Shown here piece after piece: positions 49,912-58,159 of a stretch of 64,000 nt of DNA (position 1 is the first letter of the stretch; each line of letters starts with the position of its first letter). Made by a program: the position numbers and the translations under genes. Location of the stretch: contig CAJXRQ010000012.1 of assembly GCA_913060505.1 (NCBI GenBank), positions 1 to 64,000 on the forward strand, in the 5' to 3' direction. The DNA is from an uncultured Desulfovibrio sp. GTDB taxonomy: Bacteria > Desulfobacterota > Desulfovibrionia > Desulfovibrionales > Desulfovibrionaceae. The notes below the pieces were generated by a model that was given only the letters and a program-made list of their open reading frames with translations, had not been told where the DNA came from and made no database searches.

Positions 49912-51086
49912 AAGCCATGACCGAAAGATATGCGGCCAAACTCGTTGCCTGCGGATTGTGCGACCATGAGGAACCGCTGGTGGGTGGACTGGACGCCCAC
50001 ACCTTCTGGAACAGGGAGAACGATACACGGCGCGAGCTGCTGGAGCCGCTTTTCGAACCGCTGGGAATCAACTCCCTGCTGTTGGCGCGCCCGGCCGAGC
50101 CGTACCGGACCATTGTGGACTACCTTGCCGCAAAAAATCCAAAGGCAATCATGCCGCGCGATTGCGAAACCCGCACGTTCCTGCATGATATTCCGGTCTG
50201 TGCAAACACGGAACACCTCGGCTCCCTGTTGGCCGAGCGTAAAGCCGTGGTCGTTCCCGGATTGGGCATCGCGGCAAAGGGCAGCGTCAGCCCGGAAGAA
50301 TGTTTCGTATACTTTTCCTCGGTCTGCTTTGCCGCGTTCGTGCTCTTCTTCTCCGAGTACCTGCATGCCTGCCGCCACAAAGGGCCGGACCAGCCGTTAC
50401 AGACGGCCTTTGATAAAGCTGTCTCCGGGATGAGCGCATCCCGAACCGAAGCCCCATCCCTGACCATCGGGCCATTCGAGGACGAAACAGCCCTGTACGC
50501 GGCCATGGCCGAAGCCGGACGAAACGTAGTCGGCCTCGGGCTGGTGGATTCATTTTTCGGCAACATATCCTGCCTGCACGACAACACTGTCTTTATCAGC
50601 CAGACAGGCAGTTCCCTCGACGAACTGGAAGGCTGCATCGATCCCTGTCCGCAGGACCGCAGCACCTGCGCCGGTTTGACCGCATCCAGCGAACTGTCCG
50701 CGCATGAAGACGTCTATGCCCGAACTCCGGCCACCTGTATCCTGCACGGTCATCCGAAATTCACGGTCATCCTGTCCATGGACTGCACGGACAAACAATG
50801 CCCGAACCGCGAGCACTGCCACACGGCTTGCACAAAGGAACGAAAAGCAGCAACCCTGCCCATTGTTCCCGGCGAGGTGGGCACCGGTCCTACGGGATTG
50901 TGCCACACCCTGCCCCCGGCTCTGGAGCACTCGCCCGGAGCTATCGTGCACGGCCATGGGCTATTCGCCACCGGATCAAAGGACTTCAATAAACCGTTCG
51001 CAACCATGCTGCATGCGGAAAACCAATGCCGTGCGGAATATTTCAACCGGGTGCGAGAGGCGCTCGCCACATTGAAAGAAGCATGA
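49908..51086 (+). CDS. Class II aldolase-like protein with degenerate duplicate N-terminal half and Cys-rich insertions
   Basis: A 392-residue protein. The C-terminal ~220 residues follow the class II aldolase/adducin fold: DSFFGNISCLHDNTVFISQ, the metal histidines in CILHGHPKFTVILSM and in IVHGHGLFATG. Unusually, cysteines cluster in two insertions (C-x3-C-x6-C in GCIDPCPQDRSTC; C-x4-C-x5-C-x3-C in DCTDKQCPNREHCHTAC). Residues 1-190 look like a second, decayed aldolase half (ERKAVVVPGLGIAAKG) that lacks the metal histidines. It overlaps aor, so it may supply an aldehyde to that enzyme; the substrate is unknown. Confidence 0.8.
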   Translation: MKAMTERYAAKLVACGLCDHEEPLVGGLDAHTFWNRENDTRRELLEPLFEPLGINSLLLARPAEPYRTIVDYLAAKNPKAIMPRDCETRTFLHDIPVCANTEHLGSLLAERKAVVVPGLGIAAKGSVSPEECFVYFSSVCFAAFVLFFSEYLHACRHKGPDQPLQTAFDKAVSGMSASRTEAPSLTIGPFEDETALYAAMAEAGRNVVGLGLVDSFFGNISCLHDNTVFISQTGSSLDELEGCIDPCPQDRSTCAGLTASSELSAHEDVYARTPATCILHGHPKFTVILSMDCTDKQCPNREHCHTACTKERKAATLPIVPGEVGTGPTGLCHTLPPALEHSPGAIVHGHGLFATGSKDFNKPFATMLHAENQCRAEYFNRVREALATLKEA

Positions 51087-51135
51087 ACATGCCCCCTCGT
51101 ATTGCAGAATCCGCCCCAAGACGGAGACAGTTTCC

Positions 51136-52014
51136 GTGACCCGTGCCGCCAACAAACCAGACCTCAAGGGCGTACTCCTTTTCTTGGGCCCTACCTTTTT
51201 CGTAAGCTGGATTGCGCAAATCGAATTCGTGCGCACCAACGATCCTTTCGGCGATGTTCCGAACATGTTTGGCATGGCCATATTGACGGGCATCATGTGG
51301 ATTCCGGGACTGTATGCCGTGCTGTTGCACTGCATGGTGCAACGCCGCCCCTTCCGGGAGTTATGGCATCCGTCCACGGGCCGGGCTGCTCCCAAACAAT
51401 CCGTTTGGAAAGCCTATGCCGCCACCATGTTGATTATCCCGCTGATCACGGCCTGTGCCTACGGGCTCACATGGCTATTCGGCCTCGGGACACCGGACTG
51501 GCAGTTTGCCAGACTGGCCGACCTGCAAGGATCGCCGGTTTCAATCCCGGATGTGTTGGGCATCATGCTTCCGGCCAGCATCGTGATCGGCCCTCTGATC
51601 AACACCGCGGCCACGTTGGGGGAAGAGTTGGGATGGCGCGGATTCCTGTTGCCCCGGCTCATGGTACTCGGCAAAATACGCGCTTACCTGCTCCTCGGCG
51701 TAATCTGGGGTCTATGGCACGCACCGTTGATCGTGGGCGGCTTCAACTACCCCGGATACCCGGTGGCAGGAATATGCATGATGATCGTTGCCTGCACCGC
51801 ATTTGGAACATTTTTCAATGAACTGAGCCTTTCGTACGGCTCGGTGTTGCTGGCAGCCTGGATGCATGCAGCGCTCAACGCGCAGGGATACGGCATCTGG
51901 CACTGGATGTTCCCGGATGTGAATCCTCTGCTTGGCGGCGATACCGGCATTACCGGCCTTGTGGTTTGGACCGCTGCGGCCCTGCTTGCCGTGCGTACGT
52001 TACGCGCACGATAA
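51136..52014 (+). CDS. CPBP-family intramembrane metalloprotease (CAAX/Abi)
   Basis: A 292-residue inner-membrane protein with about seven hydrophobic segments. The CPBP catalytic motifs are present in order: GEELGWRGFLLPRL (EExxxR), VIWGLWHAPLIV (FxxxH-type) and WMHAALNAQG. The start is a GTG with GGAG upstream. Such proteins process peptides or prenylated proteins in other bacteria, but no substrate is evident here. It sits 49 bases after the aldolase gene and may share its transcript. Confidence 0.87.
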   Translation: MTRAANKPDLKGVLLFLGPTFFVSWIAQIEFVRTNDPFGDVPNMFGMAILTGIMWIPGLYAVLLHCMVQRRPFRELWHPSTGRAAPKQSVWKAYAATMLIIPLITACAYGLTWLFGLGTPDWQFARLADLQGSPVSIPDVLGIMLPASIVIGPLINTAATLGEELGWRGFLLPRLMVLGKIRAYLLLGVIWGLWHAPLIVGGFNYPGYPVAGICMMIVACTAFGTFFNELSLSYGSVLLAAWMHAALNAQGYGIWHWMFPDVNPLLGGDTGITGLVVWTAAALLAVRTLRAR

Positions 52015-52091
52015 ACCTCCCGCCTGAAAAATCCGATCCTCGACAAAAAGAACAATGGTCTGTTATTCAAAGAGAAAACAAGGAGAAGCAT

Positions 52092-52289
52092 ATGCCTATT
52101 ATACGGATAGAGACATGGAAAGGGACCACCCTCGACAAGAAAAGAGACCTGGTAGAAAGTCTGACTCGGGAAGCATGTCGCATTCTTGGCTGTACTCCCG
52201 AAGTGGTGAGTGTGATTATCGACGAGGTTGATAAAGAGAACTGGGGAGCTGCCGGAGAATTGTGCTCCGAGAGGTTCCCGGACAAATAA
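52092..52289 (+). CDS. 4-oxalocrotonate tautomerase family protein
   Basis: A 65-residue tautomerase-fold protein. After loss of the initiator Met, the sequence begins with Pro, the catalytic base of the family (MPIIRIETWKGTTLDKKRDL), followed by the usual beta-alpha-beta pattern ending VVSVIIDEVDKENWGAAG. The start at 52092 follows AAGGAG. The natural substrate is unknown. Its stop codon abuts the start of the protein kinase gene, so translation is coupled. Confidence 0.88.
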   Translation: MPIIRIETWKGTTLDKKRDLVESLTREACRILGCTPEVVSVIIDEVDKENWGAAGELCSERFPDK

Positions 52290-53693
52290 ATGCATATCGG
52301 AAGGTATCGTATTCTCGGCCTGTTGGGGCGAGGAGGCATGGGAGCGGTCTACAGGGCAGCCATGCCCATTGCAGGCAGGATCGTGGCTCTCAAGGTTTGC
52401 CGACCTGCGGAAATCATGGCCGATCTCATGGGGCTTGAAGCCGTGGAGAAAATGTTCCTGCGCGAGGCGGTAACCATGGCTGCCATTGAGCACCCGAATG
52501 TGGCCTCCATTCTGGACGTGGACCCGGGCGAGCCGCTGCCTCGCGGTCATGAAGACATGGAGCCGGAAGAACTGGCCGAGCGCGTCCCGCCCCATTTTTC
52601 CATGGGCTACTATTGCAACAACCTCGGTGTGCTCATGGGCGAAAACTATGAAGTTGAACGTCCTTCCCGCCTGTTGGGGGTGGACCGCTCGCTGGACATC
52701 GCAAAACAGATGCTGGCGGGTCTGGACAGGCTGCATTACGAGGGCATCATGCATCGTGACGTCAAGCCTTTCAACGTCATGCTGGCGGACCGTTCCAACG
52801 GCCGCGACAGAGTCAAACTCATCGACTTCGGCCTGAGCCGATTGCGCGGAGAACCAACCAGACGCCACAAGGGCATGGTGGTAGGTTCCCCCTATTACAC
52901 GGCTCCGGAGCAGGAAGCATCCCCGGATGCTGCGGACGCCCGTGCGGACTGCTATTCCGTGGGCGTGACCCTGTTCCGCATGCTCACGGGAAGACTGCCC
53001 CTTCAGGACGGAACAGGGACAAATGCCTCTGCCCTGCACCCGGACCTTGACCAACACTGGGACACATTTTTCAAAACCGCATTGGAACATGATCCGGACA
53101 AACGTTTCGTTCATGCCCGTGCCATGCAGGAAGCTCTTGAAGAGCTCTCCGATCAGTGGCAGACACACCGCGATTCGATATGCCCCTTCTTTGACGAAGA
53201 AAGTGTCCCCCGCCACAAGCGGAATTGGAAACCGCGCACCACGCCCATCAAGGTGGGCACCCGTGCGGCTCGCAAGCAATTCGGGCTGGACAAATTATGG
53301 AGGCCGCAACAATACGGCTGCGGCGGATTCGATGATCAGGGGGATGGCACAGTCGTCGATACCTGCAACGGTCTGGTATGGGAACAGGGCGGTTCCCGCT
53401 TTGCGCTCAGTTTTGACCGGGCGGAAGCCCACATACGCCGCCTGAACGAAAACAGGTTCGGCGGACGCAAGGACTGGCGACTGCCCACCGTGGAAGAATT
53501 ATGCACCCTTTTCACCGGGGCCAACGAACCGGGCCGATTCTGCATCGAATCCGCATTCGACGCACATAAGGCGCGACTCTGGAGCGCGGATACCAAGGCC
53601 TACACGGCGGCATGGTATGCGGACGCGGAACTGGGGTTCATCTGGTGGCAGGATTCCACTTGCCGCTTTCACGTCCGGGCCGTGGCTGGATAA
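52290..53693 (+). CDS. Serine/threonine protein kinase fused to a DUF1566 (Lcl) domain
   Basis: A 467-residue Hanks-type kinase. Residues 1-285 contain all catalytic motifs: GRGGMGAVYRA (P-loop), IVALKVC (Lys), MHRDVKPFNVML (HRD), KLIDFGLSRL (DFG) and GSPYYTAPEQ (APE). A basic linker leads to a C-terminal DUF1566 domain (about 330-467) with CNGLVWEQGGSRFALSFDRA and GRKDWRLPTVEELCTLF. There is no membrane segment, unlike many PASTA kinases. DUF1566 is common in outer-membrane and host-recognition proteins, so its attachment to a cytoplasmic kinase is odd. The substrate is unknown. Confidence 0.9.
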   Translation: MHIGRYRILGLLGRGGMGAVYRAAMPIAGRIVALKVCRPAEIMADLMGLEAVEKMFLREAVTMAAIEHPNVASILDVDPGEPLPRGHEDMEPEELAERVPPHFSMGYYCNNLGVLMGENYEVERPSRLLGVDRSLDIAKQMLAGLDRLHYEGIMHRDVKPFNVMLADRSNGRDRVKLIDFGLSRLRGEPTRRHKGMVVGSPYYTAPEQEASPDAADARADCYSVGVTLFRMLTGRLPLQDGTGTNASALHPDLDQHWDTFFKTALEHDPDKRFVHARAMQEALEELSDQWQTHRDSICPFFDEESVPRHKRNWKPRTTPIKVGTRAARKQFGLDKLWRPQQYGCGGFDDQGDGTVVDTCNGLVWEQGGSRFALSFDRAEAHIRRLNENRFGGRKDWRLPTVEELCTLFTGANEPGRFCIESAFDAHKARLWSADTKAYTAAWYADAELGFIWWQDSTCRFHVRAVAG

Positions 53694-53791
53694 AGCCGGG
53701 ACAACGAAACTCCATTCATGCTTCGCATTGACAGGGACCGGGGCTGACCGTACCTTTTGCCCACCACTTCCGCCAACAAGCGCAAGGCAGC

Positions 53792-55174
53792 ATGAACACC
53801 AGAGAACTCACCAGACCACAAAAACAATTCCTGTCCGGAGTCTTCCCGGAGGAGGATTGCCTGCTCTCCCCGGAGCGCATGGCCGCCTTTTCCACGGACG
53901 GCAGCCGACTGCGGGCCATGCCATTGGCTGTGGTTCGACCGGAAAACAGCGAACAGGTTTCGGAGCTGCTGCGCTGGGCGCATAATGAACGCATGCCCAT
54001 CTATGCACGGGCACGCGGCACCGGAACCGTGGGCAACACCGTGCCCGTACAACCGGGCATTGTGGTATCCATGCTGCGAATGGACCGCATTCTGGACATG
54101 AATCAATCCGATTTCGTGGCAGAGGTCGAGCCGGGCATGGTCACTGCCGACCTGCAAGCCGCAGCCGCAGCCAAGGGCATGTTTTATCCGCCGGACCCGG
54201 CAAGTTCCGGATTCTCCACGGTAGGCGGCAATGTTTCCACCTGTGCAGGAGGCCTGCGCGCCATCAAGTATGGCGTGACCCGCGACTATGTGCTGGGCCT
54301 CGAAGCCGTGCTTCCGGGCGGACGCATATTGCAGACCGGAGGACGTACGCACAAGGACGTGGTGGGACTGGACCTCACACGCCTGTTCGCAGGCTCCGCC
54401 GGCAAACTCGGCATCATCACCCGTCTGACCCTCAAACTGCTCCCCCTGCCGGAAGCCACGGCGTCATTGCTGGCCGGTTTTTGCTCCATCAACGCGGCCA
54501 TGGACGGTGCGGCCGCCATATTCCAGGCAGGCATCCTGCCTTCGGCTCTGGAATTCATGGACCGCTCCACACTGAATGCCCTGCGCGAGGCCGGATCTTC
54601 TCCGTTGCCGGATACCGTGCAGGCAGCGCTACTCATTCAGACGGACGGCTCGGAACAAGGAGTCGCCCTTGGGCTGAACCGGCTGGAGTCCGCCCTGAAA
54701 CGCGTCACCCCGGAGAGACTGCTCATCGGACGCGGTGCGGACGAAAAGCAACTCTGGGACGTGCGCCGCTCCATCAGTCCGGCCTCATTCAAGCTGCGGC
54801 CCGACAAGATGGGCGAGGACATAGCGGTTCCACGCGGGAAGGTTGCCAGTGCAGTGGAAGCCGTACACGAAATTTCAGCGCGCCTGAATCTGCCCATCAT
54901 GTGCTTCGGCCATCTGGGCGACGGCAACATCCATGTAAACATCATGCACAATGCCTCATGGCCCGAAGAACTGGCCCATGCGCAGCAGGCCAAGGAAGAG
55001 GTCTTCCGGTTGGCTCTGTCCCTCGGGGGCACCATTTCGGGAGAACACGGCACGGGACTGACCAAGGCAGCCTTCGTGGATCAACAGCTCGGCTCGAATG
55101 AGCAGGATGTCATGACCGGCATCAAGCATGTGTTCGACCCGCACGGCATCATGAATCCGGGCAAGGGATGGTAA
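53792..55174 (+). CDS. FAD-linked oxidase, D-lactate dehydrogenase / glycolate oxidase GlcD type
   Basis: A 460-residue flavoprotein that oxidises a 2-hydroxy acid, most likely D-lactate or glycolate. The FAD-binding PP-loop is present as RARGTGTVGNTVPVQPG and CGGLRAIKYG-type residues (NVSTCAGGLRAIKYG), with FYPPDPASSGFSTVGGN. The cap region ends CFGHLGDGNIHVNI and GGTISGEHGTGLTKA. In Desulfovibrio, GlcD/GlcF-like pairs carry out lactate oxidation. The iron-sulfur partner follows four bases later. Confidence 0.88.
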   Translation: MNTRELTRPQKQFLSGVFPEEDCLLSPERMAAFSTDGSRLRAMPLAVVRPENSEQVSELLRWAHNERMPIYARARGTGTVGNTVPVQPGIVVSMLRMDRILDMNQSDFVAEVEPGMVTADLQAAAAAKGMFYPPDPASSGFSTVGGNVSTCAGGLRAIKYGVTRDYVLGLEAVLPGGRILQTGGRTHKDVVGLDLTRLFAGSAGKLGIITRLTLKLLPLPEATASLLAGFCSINAAMDGAAAIFQAGILPSALEFMDRSTLNALREAGSSPLPDTVQAALLIQTDGSEQGVALGLNRLESALKRVTPERLLIGRGADEKQLWDVRRSISPASFKLRPDKMGEDIAVPRGKVASAVEAVHEISARLNLPIMCFGHLGDGNIHVNIMHNASWPEELAHAQQAKEEVFRLALSLGGTISGEHGTGLTKAAFVDQQLGSNEQDVMTGIKHVFDPHGIMNPGKGW

Positions 55175-55178
55175 AGCC

Positions 55179-56324
55179 ATGACCGACACCGGGAACTGCA
55201 TACTGTGCGGCAAATGCATGGAAGTTTGCCCACTGCTGCGCGCTAGCGGACAGGAAGAGCTTTCCCCCCGGGCCAAGGCGAATCTGTCCGCCCTGTTGGC
55301 CTCCGATATTGAAGCCTTGCAGGAAAAGGACGCGGCGGAACTGGCCGGTCTTTGCCTTGGCTGCGGCCGCTGCAAACAGAAATGCCCGCAAGGTGTAGAT
55401 GTTCCGGCGCTGGTGGCCGACCTTCGCGGGAAGCACCCCGGTTTTCGTGGCTGGCTCTGGAACAAATGGCTTAAACACGCAAGGGAGCTGTGGCCCTCCA
55501 CCAGTCTGGCCGCACGGCTCATTCCCTCCGGCATGCAGCCGGAACGGCTTTCCCCGTTCCTCAAGGCCATGCAGCTGCTGAAAAGCGGAAACGGCCTCAA
55601 GCCGTTCGTCCGAATAAAAACGCTGCCCAAAAATCATGCAGGCACTTCCATGATGCTTTTCTCCGGGTGCACGGCCAGATATGTACGCCCCGAATGGCAG
55701 CACACTGCGCTTGACCTGCTATCACGGCTTGGGATCGACGTGGTCAAGGGCAAGTTCGGTTGTTGCGGCATGGGGCTTGAGTGCGCCGGTTTCCAAACGG
55801 ACGCGGCCCAAATGCGCGACACGAACGTCCTGGCATGGCGCAAGGCCGGAAAACCGAAAATCGTGACCTTGTGCGCATCCTGCCACAAGGGGCTGGCCGA
55901 ATATTCCAAAAACTTCGAGGATGCGGTGGAAGCCCGGCAATGGATTGAAGCATTGACTCCCATTTCAAGGCTTGTATTACAAGGATGTTATGTGCTAACC
56001 CCGCAGGCGCCAGAATGGATAGGGTATCATCGTCCCTGCCATATGCAGCATCAGGACACGGACCATGCTTTTCTGTCGGCAGTTCTGGGAGAAAAACTGC
56101 TGGAGCCTGATGACCGCCAATGCTGCGGGTTCGGCGGTGTCATGCAGCTGGGATCACCAGAGCTGTGCACGCAGGTCAATGAGCGCTGTTGGCAAAGCCT
56201 CGATGGCGCCGACACCGTGCTCACGGGATGTTCCGCCTGTGTTGCGCAGCTTGCAGCTTCGGCTCCTGAAAACATTCAGGTCGGGCACTGGCTGGAGATA
56301 CTTGATTTAGAGGACGACGCCTAG
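55179..56324 (+). CDS. Iron-sulfur subunit of lactate/glycolate oxidase (GlcF type)
   Basis: A 381-residue protein that takes electrons from the flavoprotein encoded just upstream. Two [4Fe-4S] ferredoxin motifs stand at the N-terminus: CILCGKCMEVCP and CLGCGRCKQKCP. Two CCG domains follow, with LFSGCTARYVRPE and GKFGCCGMGLECAG, then YHRPCHMQHQ and QCCGFGGVMQLGSPEL. These are the signature of GlcF and the HdrD/succinate-dehydrogenase-type electron carriers. It is the last gene of the aor-led plus-strand series. Confidence 0.9.
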   Translation: MTDTGNCILCGKCMEVCPLLRASGQEELSPRAKANLSALLASDIEALQEKDAAELAGLCLGCGRCKQKCPQGVDVPALVADLRGKHPGFRGWLWNKWLKHARELWPSTSLAARLIPSGMQPERLSPFLKAMQLLKSGNGLKPFVRIKTLPKNHAGTSMMLFSGCTARYVRPEWQHTALDLLSRLGIDVVKGKFGCCGMGLECAGFQTDAAQMRDTNVLAWRKAGKPKIVTLCASCHKGLAEYSKNFEDAVEARQWIEALTPISRLVLQGCYVLTPQAPEWIGYHRPCHMQHQDTDHAFLSAVLGEKLLEPDDRQCCGFGGVMQLGSPELCTQVNERCWQSLDGADTVLTGCSACVAQLAASAPENIQVGHWLEILDLEDDA

Positions 56325-56405
56325 GCGTCATCCACAGAGGGGGAGGGGCTTAACGGCCTCGGCGAGCAGTGGAGCGGGTTTACTTTTTTTCTGCTGGATA
56401 GATTC

Positions 56406-58037
56406 GTGAAAAAAATATCTCCTGTTGGAGTCTTCAACGGTACGTTGAAACTGCTGTGGCAGCATAAATGGACCGTATTGCTATATTGTGTCGTACTTGC
56501 AGCCATTACCGCTGCCTTATACGGCATTGATTACCTCTTTCCCACCATACACCCCGACAGTCTTGCACCCGATCCTTTGGATATAGCACATTTCATAGGA
56601 TTTGCCGTGCTTTCCCTCACATTGTTCCAAGCATGGACACTGAGTCTGCAATATCATTTTATCGCCATACAGGTAGGTAAGAAAAAGTATATTCCCCAAA
56701 AACTTGCGATCAAAAGCCTGCAAGGGGCCGGGTATTTGTTCGTCAACGCTTTCATCATCAATATGTTGACATCGCCGGTAGCTTTTTTGGGCATGACCCT
56801 TCTGCCATACATGAACGAAAATCATGTTTTTCAGTCCATTATGGAAAATCCGCTCCCCGGGTTCTTGTGCCTTGGCGGCTGGCTTGTGATCATTGGGCTG
56901 CTCTTTGTCAGGCTCAATCTCGTTTTCCCGGCGTTGGCCGTGGGCAAAAGAAGCGGACTCGTCAACGCATGGGATCTCTCCCGTGGACACACTTTTCGCA
57001 TATTTGCTTCAGCCATAATCTTTCCGTTTCCCGTCATGCTGCTGAGTTTTATCCCCATGTTCTTTCCTGACAACACGTCCTACTTCACTGTCATCGTGAT
57101 TGGGCTCGCAATCAGCATGGTAATGGTAACCGCGTTTTGGCCGATTCTTTTCGCCACATGGTACAAAGAATTGATGGCCCGGCGCAAAGCCATGGATTTG
57201 GAACAAGGCCAGCAGAAGGAAGACACAAGCCCCATCATACCGATCGCCACAAAAGTCACGACGGCAGAAGCCGCTGCACAGGCATGGGCATTGTTCAAGG
57301 ACCGCAAATGGACCTATATGGGAATTTGCTCCGCGACCACACTACTCATCGCCTTGCTGTACCTATGGAAAGCGGGAACAGACCCCGCTCTTTCCACAGG
57401 AACACAGTATCCCCGTCTTCCGGTGATCATTCTTTGTATCATCGCACCGGCATTCAAAATATTCTTCAGCCATTTTGCAGTCACCCATCAACGAGGTCGG
57501 GCCAAGCTCATACCTCCCCGCCCTTTTGAAAAAATAATCCACGCACTGGTCATCATGATGGTGCCAGAAATCCTCGTTGTACTTGTGGTCGTACCATCAA
57601 TGATCTTCTCGGCCGAGGGAAGTCCCATACATTTTACCAACGCCATAACGGGCGAGGTAACCCCCATTGCAACCTTACTGGTCACACTGCTGGTCTGTGC
57701 GATCATGAGCAGATTCATGCTGGCCTTTCCGGGCATTGCCATGGGCGAGGTCATAAAGATCCGCGACATCTGGAGATTGTCGAAAGGATACGGAATCATA
57801 CTTTTCATTGTTTGCTTCGTGCAATCTCTGCCGGACCTTGGAATGAACGTGCTCGTTGATCACGCCAAGACCAGCGGGACAATGATGTTCGCTTTTGTCA
57901 TGTCGATTGTTCTTGCTCCGGTTCTGGCGTTGGCCATGCTTATGCTTTCGGTATGGTATGAACACCTGGTCCCGCCCGAACGGAAGGATACGGAAAAGCC
58001 ACACTTCAAGCTGGAGACGCTGGAGCAGGACGCGTAA
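56406..58037 (+). CDS. Multi-pass membrane protein with internal duplication, unknown function
   Basis: A 543-residue inner-membrane protein with about ten hydrophobic segments. Each half ends in the same module: FVRLNLVFPALAVGKRSGLV with NAWDLSRGHTFRIFA, and SRFMLAFPGIAMGEVIKIRD with IWRLSKGYGIILF. The second half starts at about residue 285 after a soluble linker. The next gene carries a third copy. No enzymatic motif is visible; a membrane-shaping or transport role cannot be told. The start is a GTG with a weak ribosome site. A terminator follows directly. Confidence 0.75.
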   Translation: MKKISPVGVFNGTLKLLWQHKWTVLLYCVVLAAITAALYGIDYLFPTIHPDSLAPDPLDIAHFIGFAVLSLTLFQAWTLSLQYHFIAIQVGKKKYIPQKLAIKSLQGAGYLFVNAFIINMLTSPVAFLGMTLLPYMNENHVFQSIMENPLPGFLCLGGWLVIIGLLFVRLNLVFPALAVGKRSGLVNAWDLSRGHTFRIFASAIIFPFPVMLLSFIPMFFPDNTSYFTVIVIGLAISMVMVTAFWPILFATWYKELMARRKAMDLEQGQQKEDTSPIIPIATKVTTAEAAAQAWALFKDRKWTYMGICSATTLLIALLYLWKAGTDPALSTGTQYPRLPVIILCIIAPAFKIFFSHFAVTHQRGRAKLIPPRPFEKIIHALVIMMVPEILVVLVVVPSMIFSAEGSPIHFTNAITGEVTPIATLLVTLLVCAIMSRFMLAFPGIAMGEVIKIRDIWRLSKGYGIILFIVCFVQSLPDLGMNVLVDHAKTSGTMMFAFVMSIVLAPVLALAMLMLSVWYEHLVPPERKDTEKPHFKLETLEQDA

Positions 58038-58042
58038 CACCT

Positions 58043-58067
58043 CGGCCCTTAAAAAAGGCCGTTTTAT
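58043..58067 (+). terminator. Rho-independent terminator
   Basis: CGGCC and GGCCG pair around CTTAAAAAA and are followed by TTTTATT. It lies six bases beyond the stop of the duplicated membrane protein. The next gene, a paralogue, therefore needs its own promoter or reads through. Confidence 0.75.
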
Positions 58068-58080
58068 TGATATTATTGTC

Positions 58081-58140
58081 TCAGGCACAGCCGGGGGGAG
58101 GGACGAAAGTCCCTGCGGGTGGCCGGAGAAACCCGAACAG
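58081..58140 (+). promoter_or_regulatory. Possible structured leader RNA before a membrane-protein gene
   Basis: Just upstream of the next gene, AGGGAC-GAAA-GTCCCT (58099-58114) forms a six-base-pair hairpin with a GNRA loop. CGGGT (58116-58120) pairs with ACCCG (58131-58135), and CCGG (58091-58094) can pair with CCGG (58123-58126) inside that loop, giving a pseudoknot. It matches no riboswitch class that I can place. Significance is unproven. Confidence 0.3.
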
Positions 58141-58159
58141 GAATACAAGGACATTGAAT

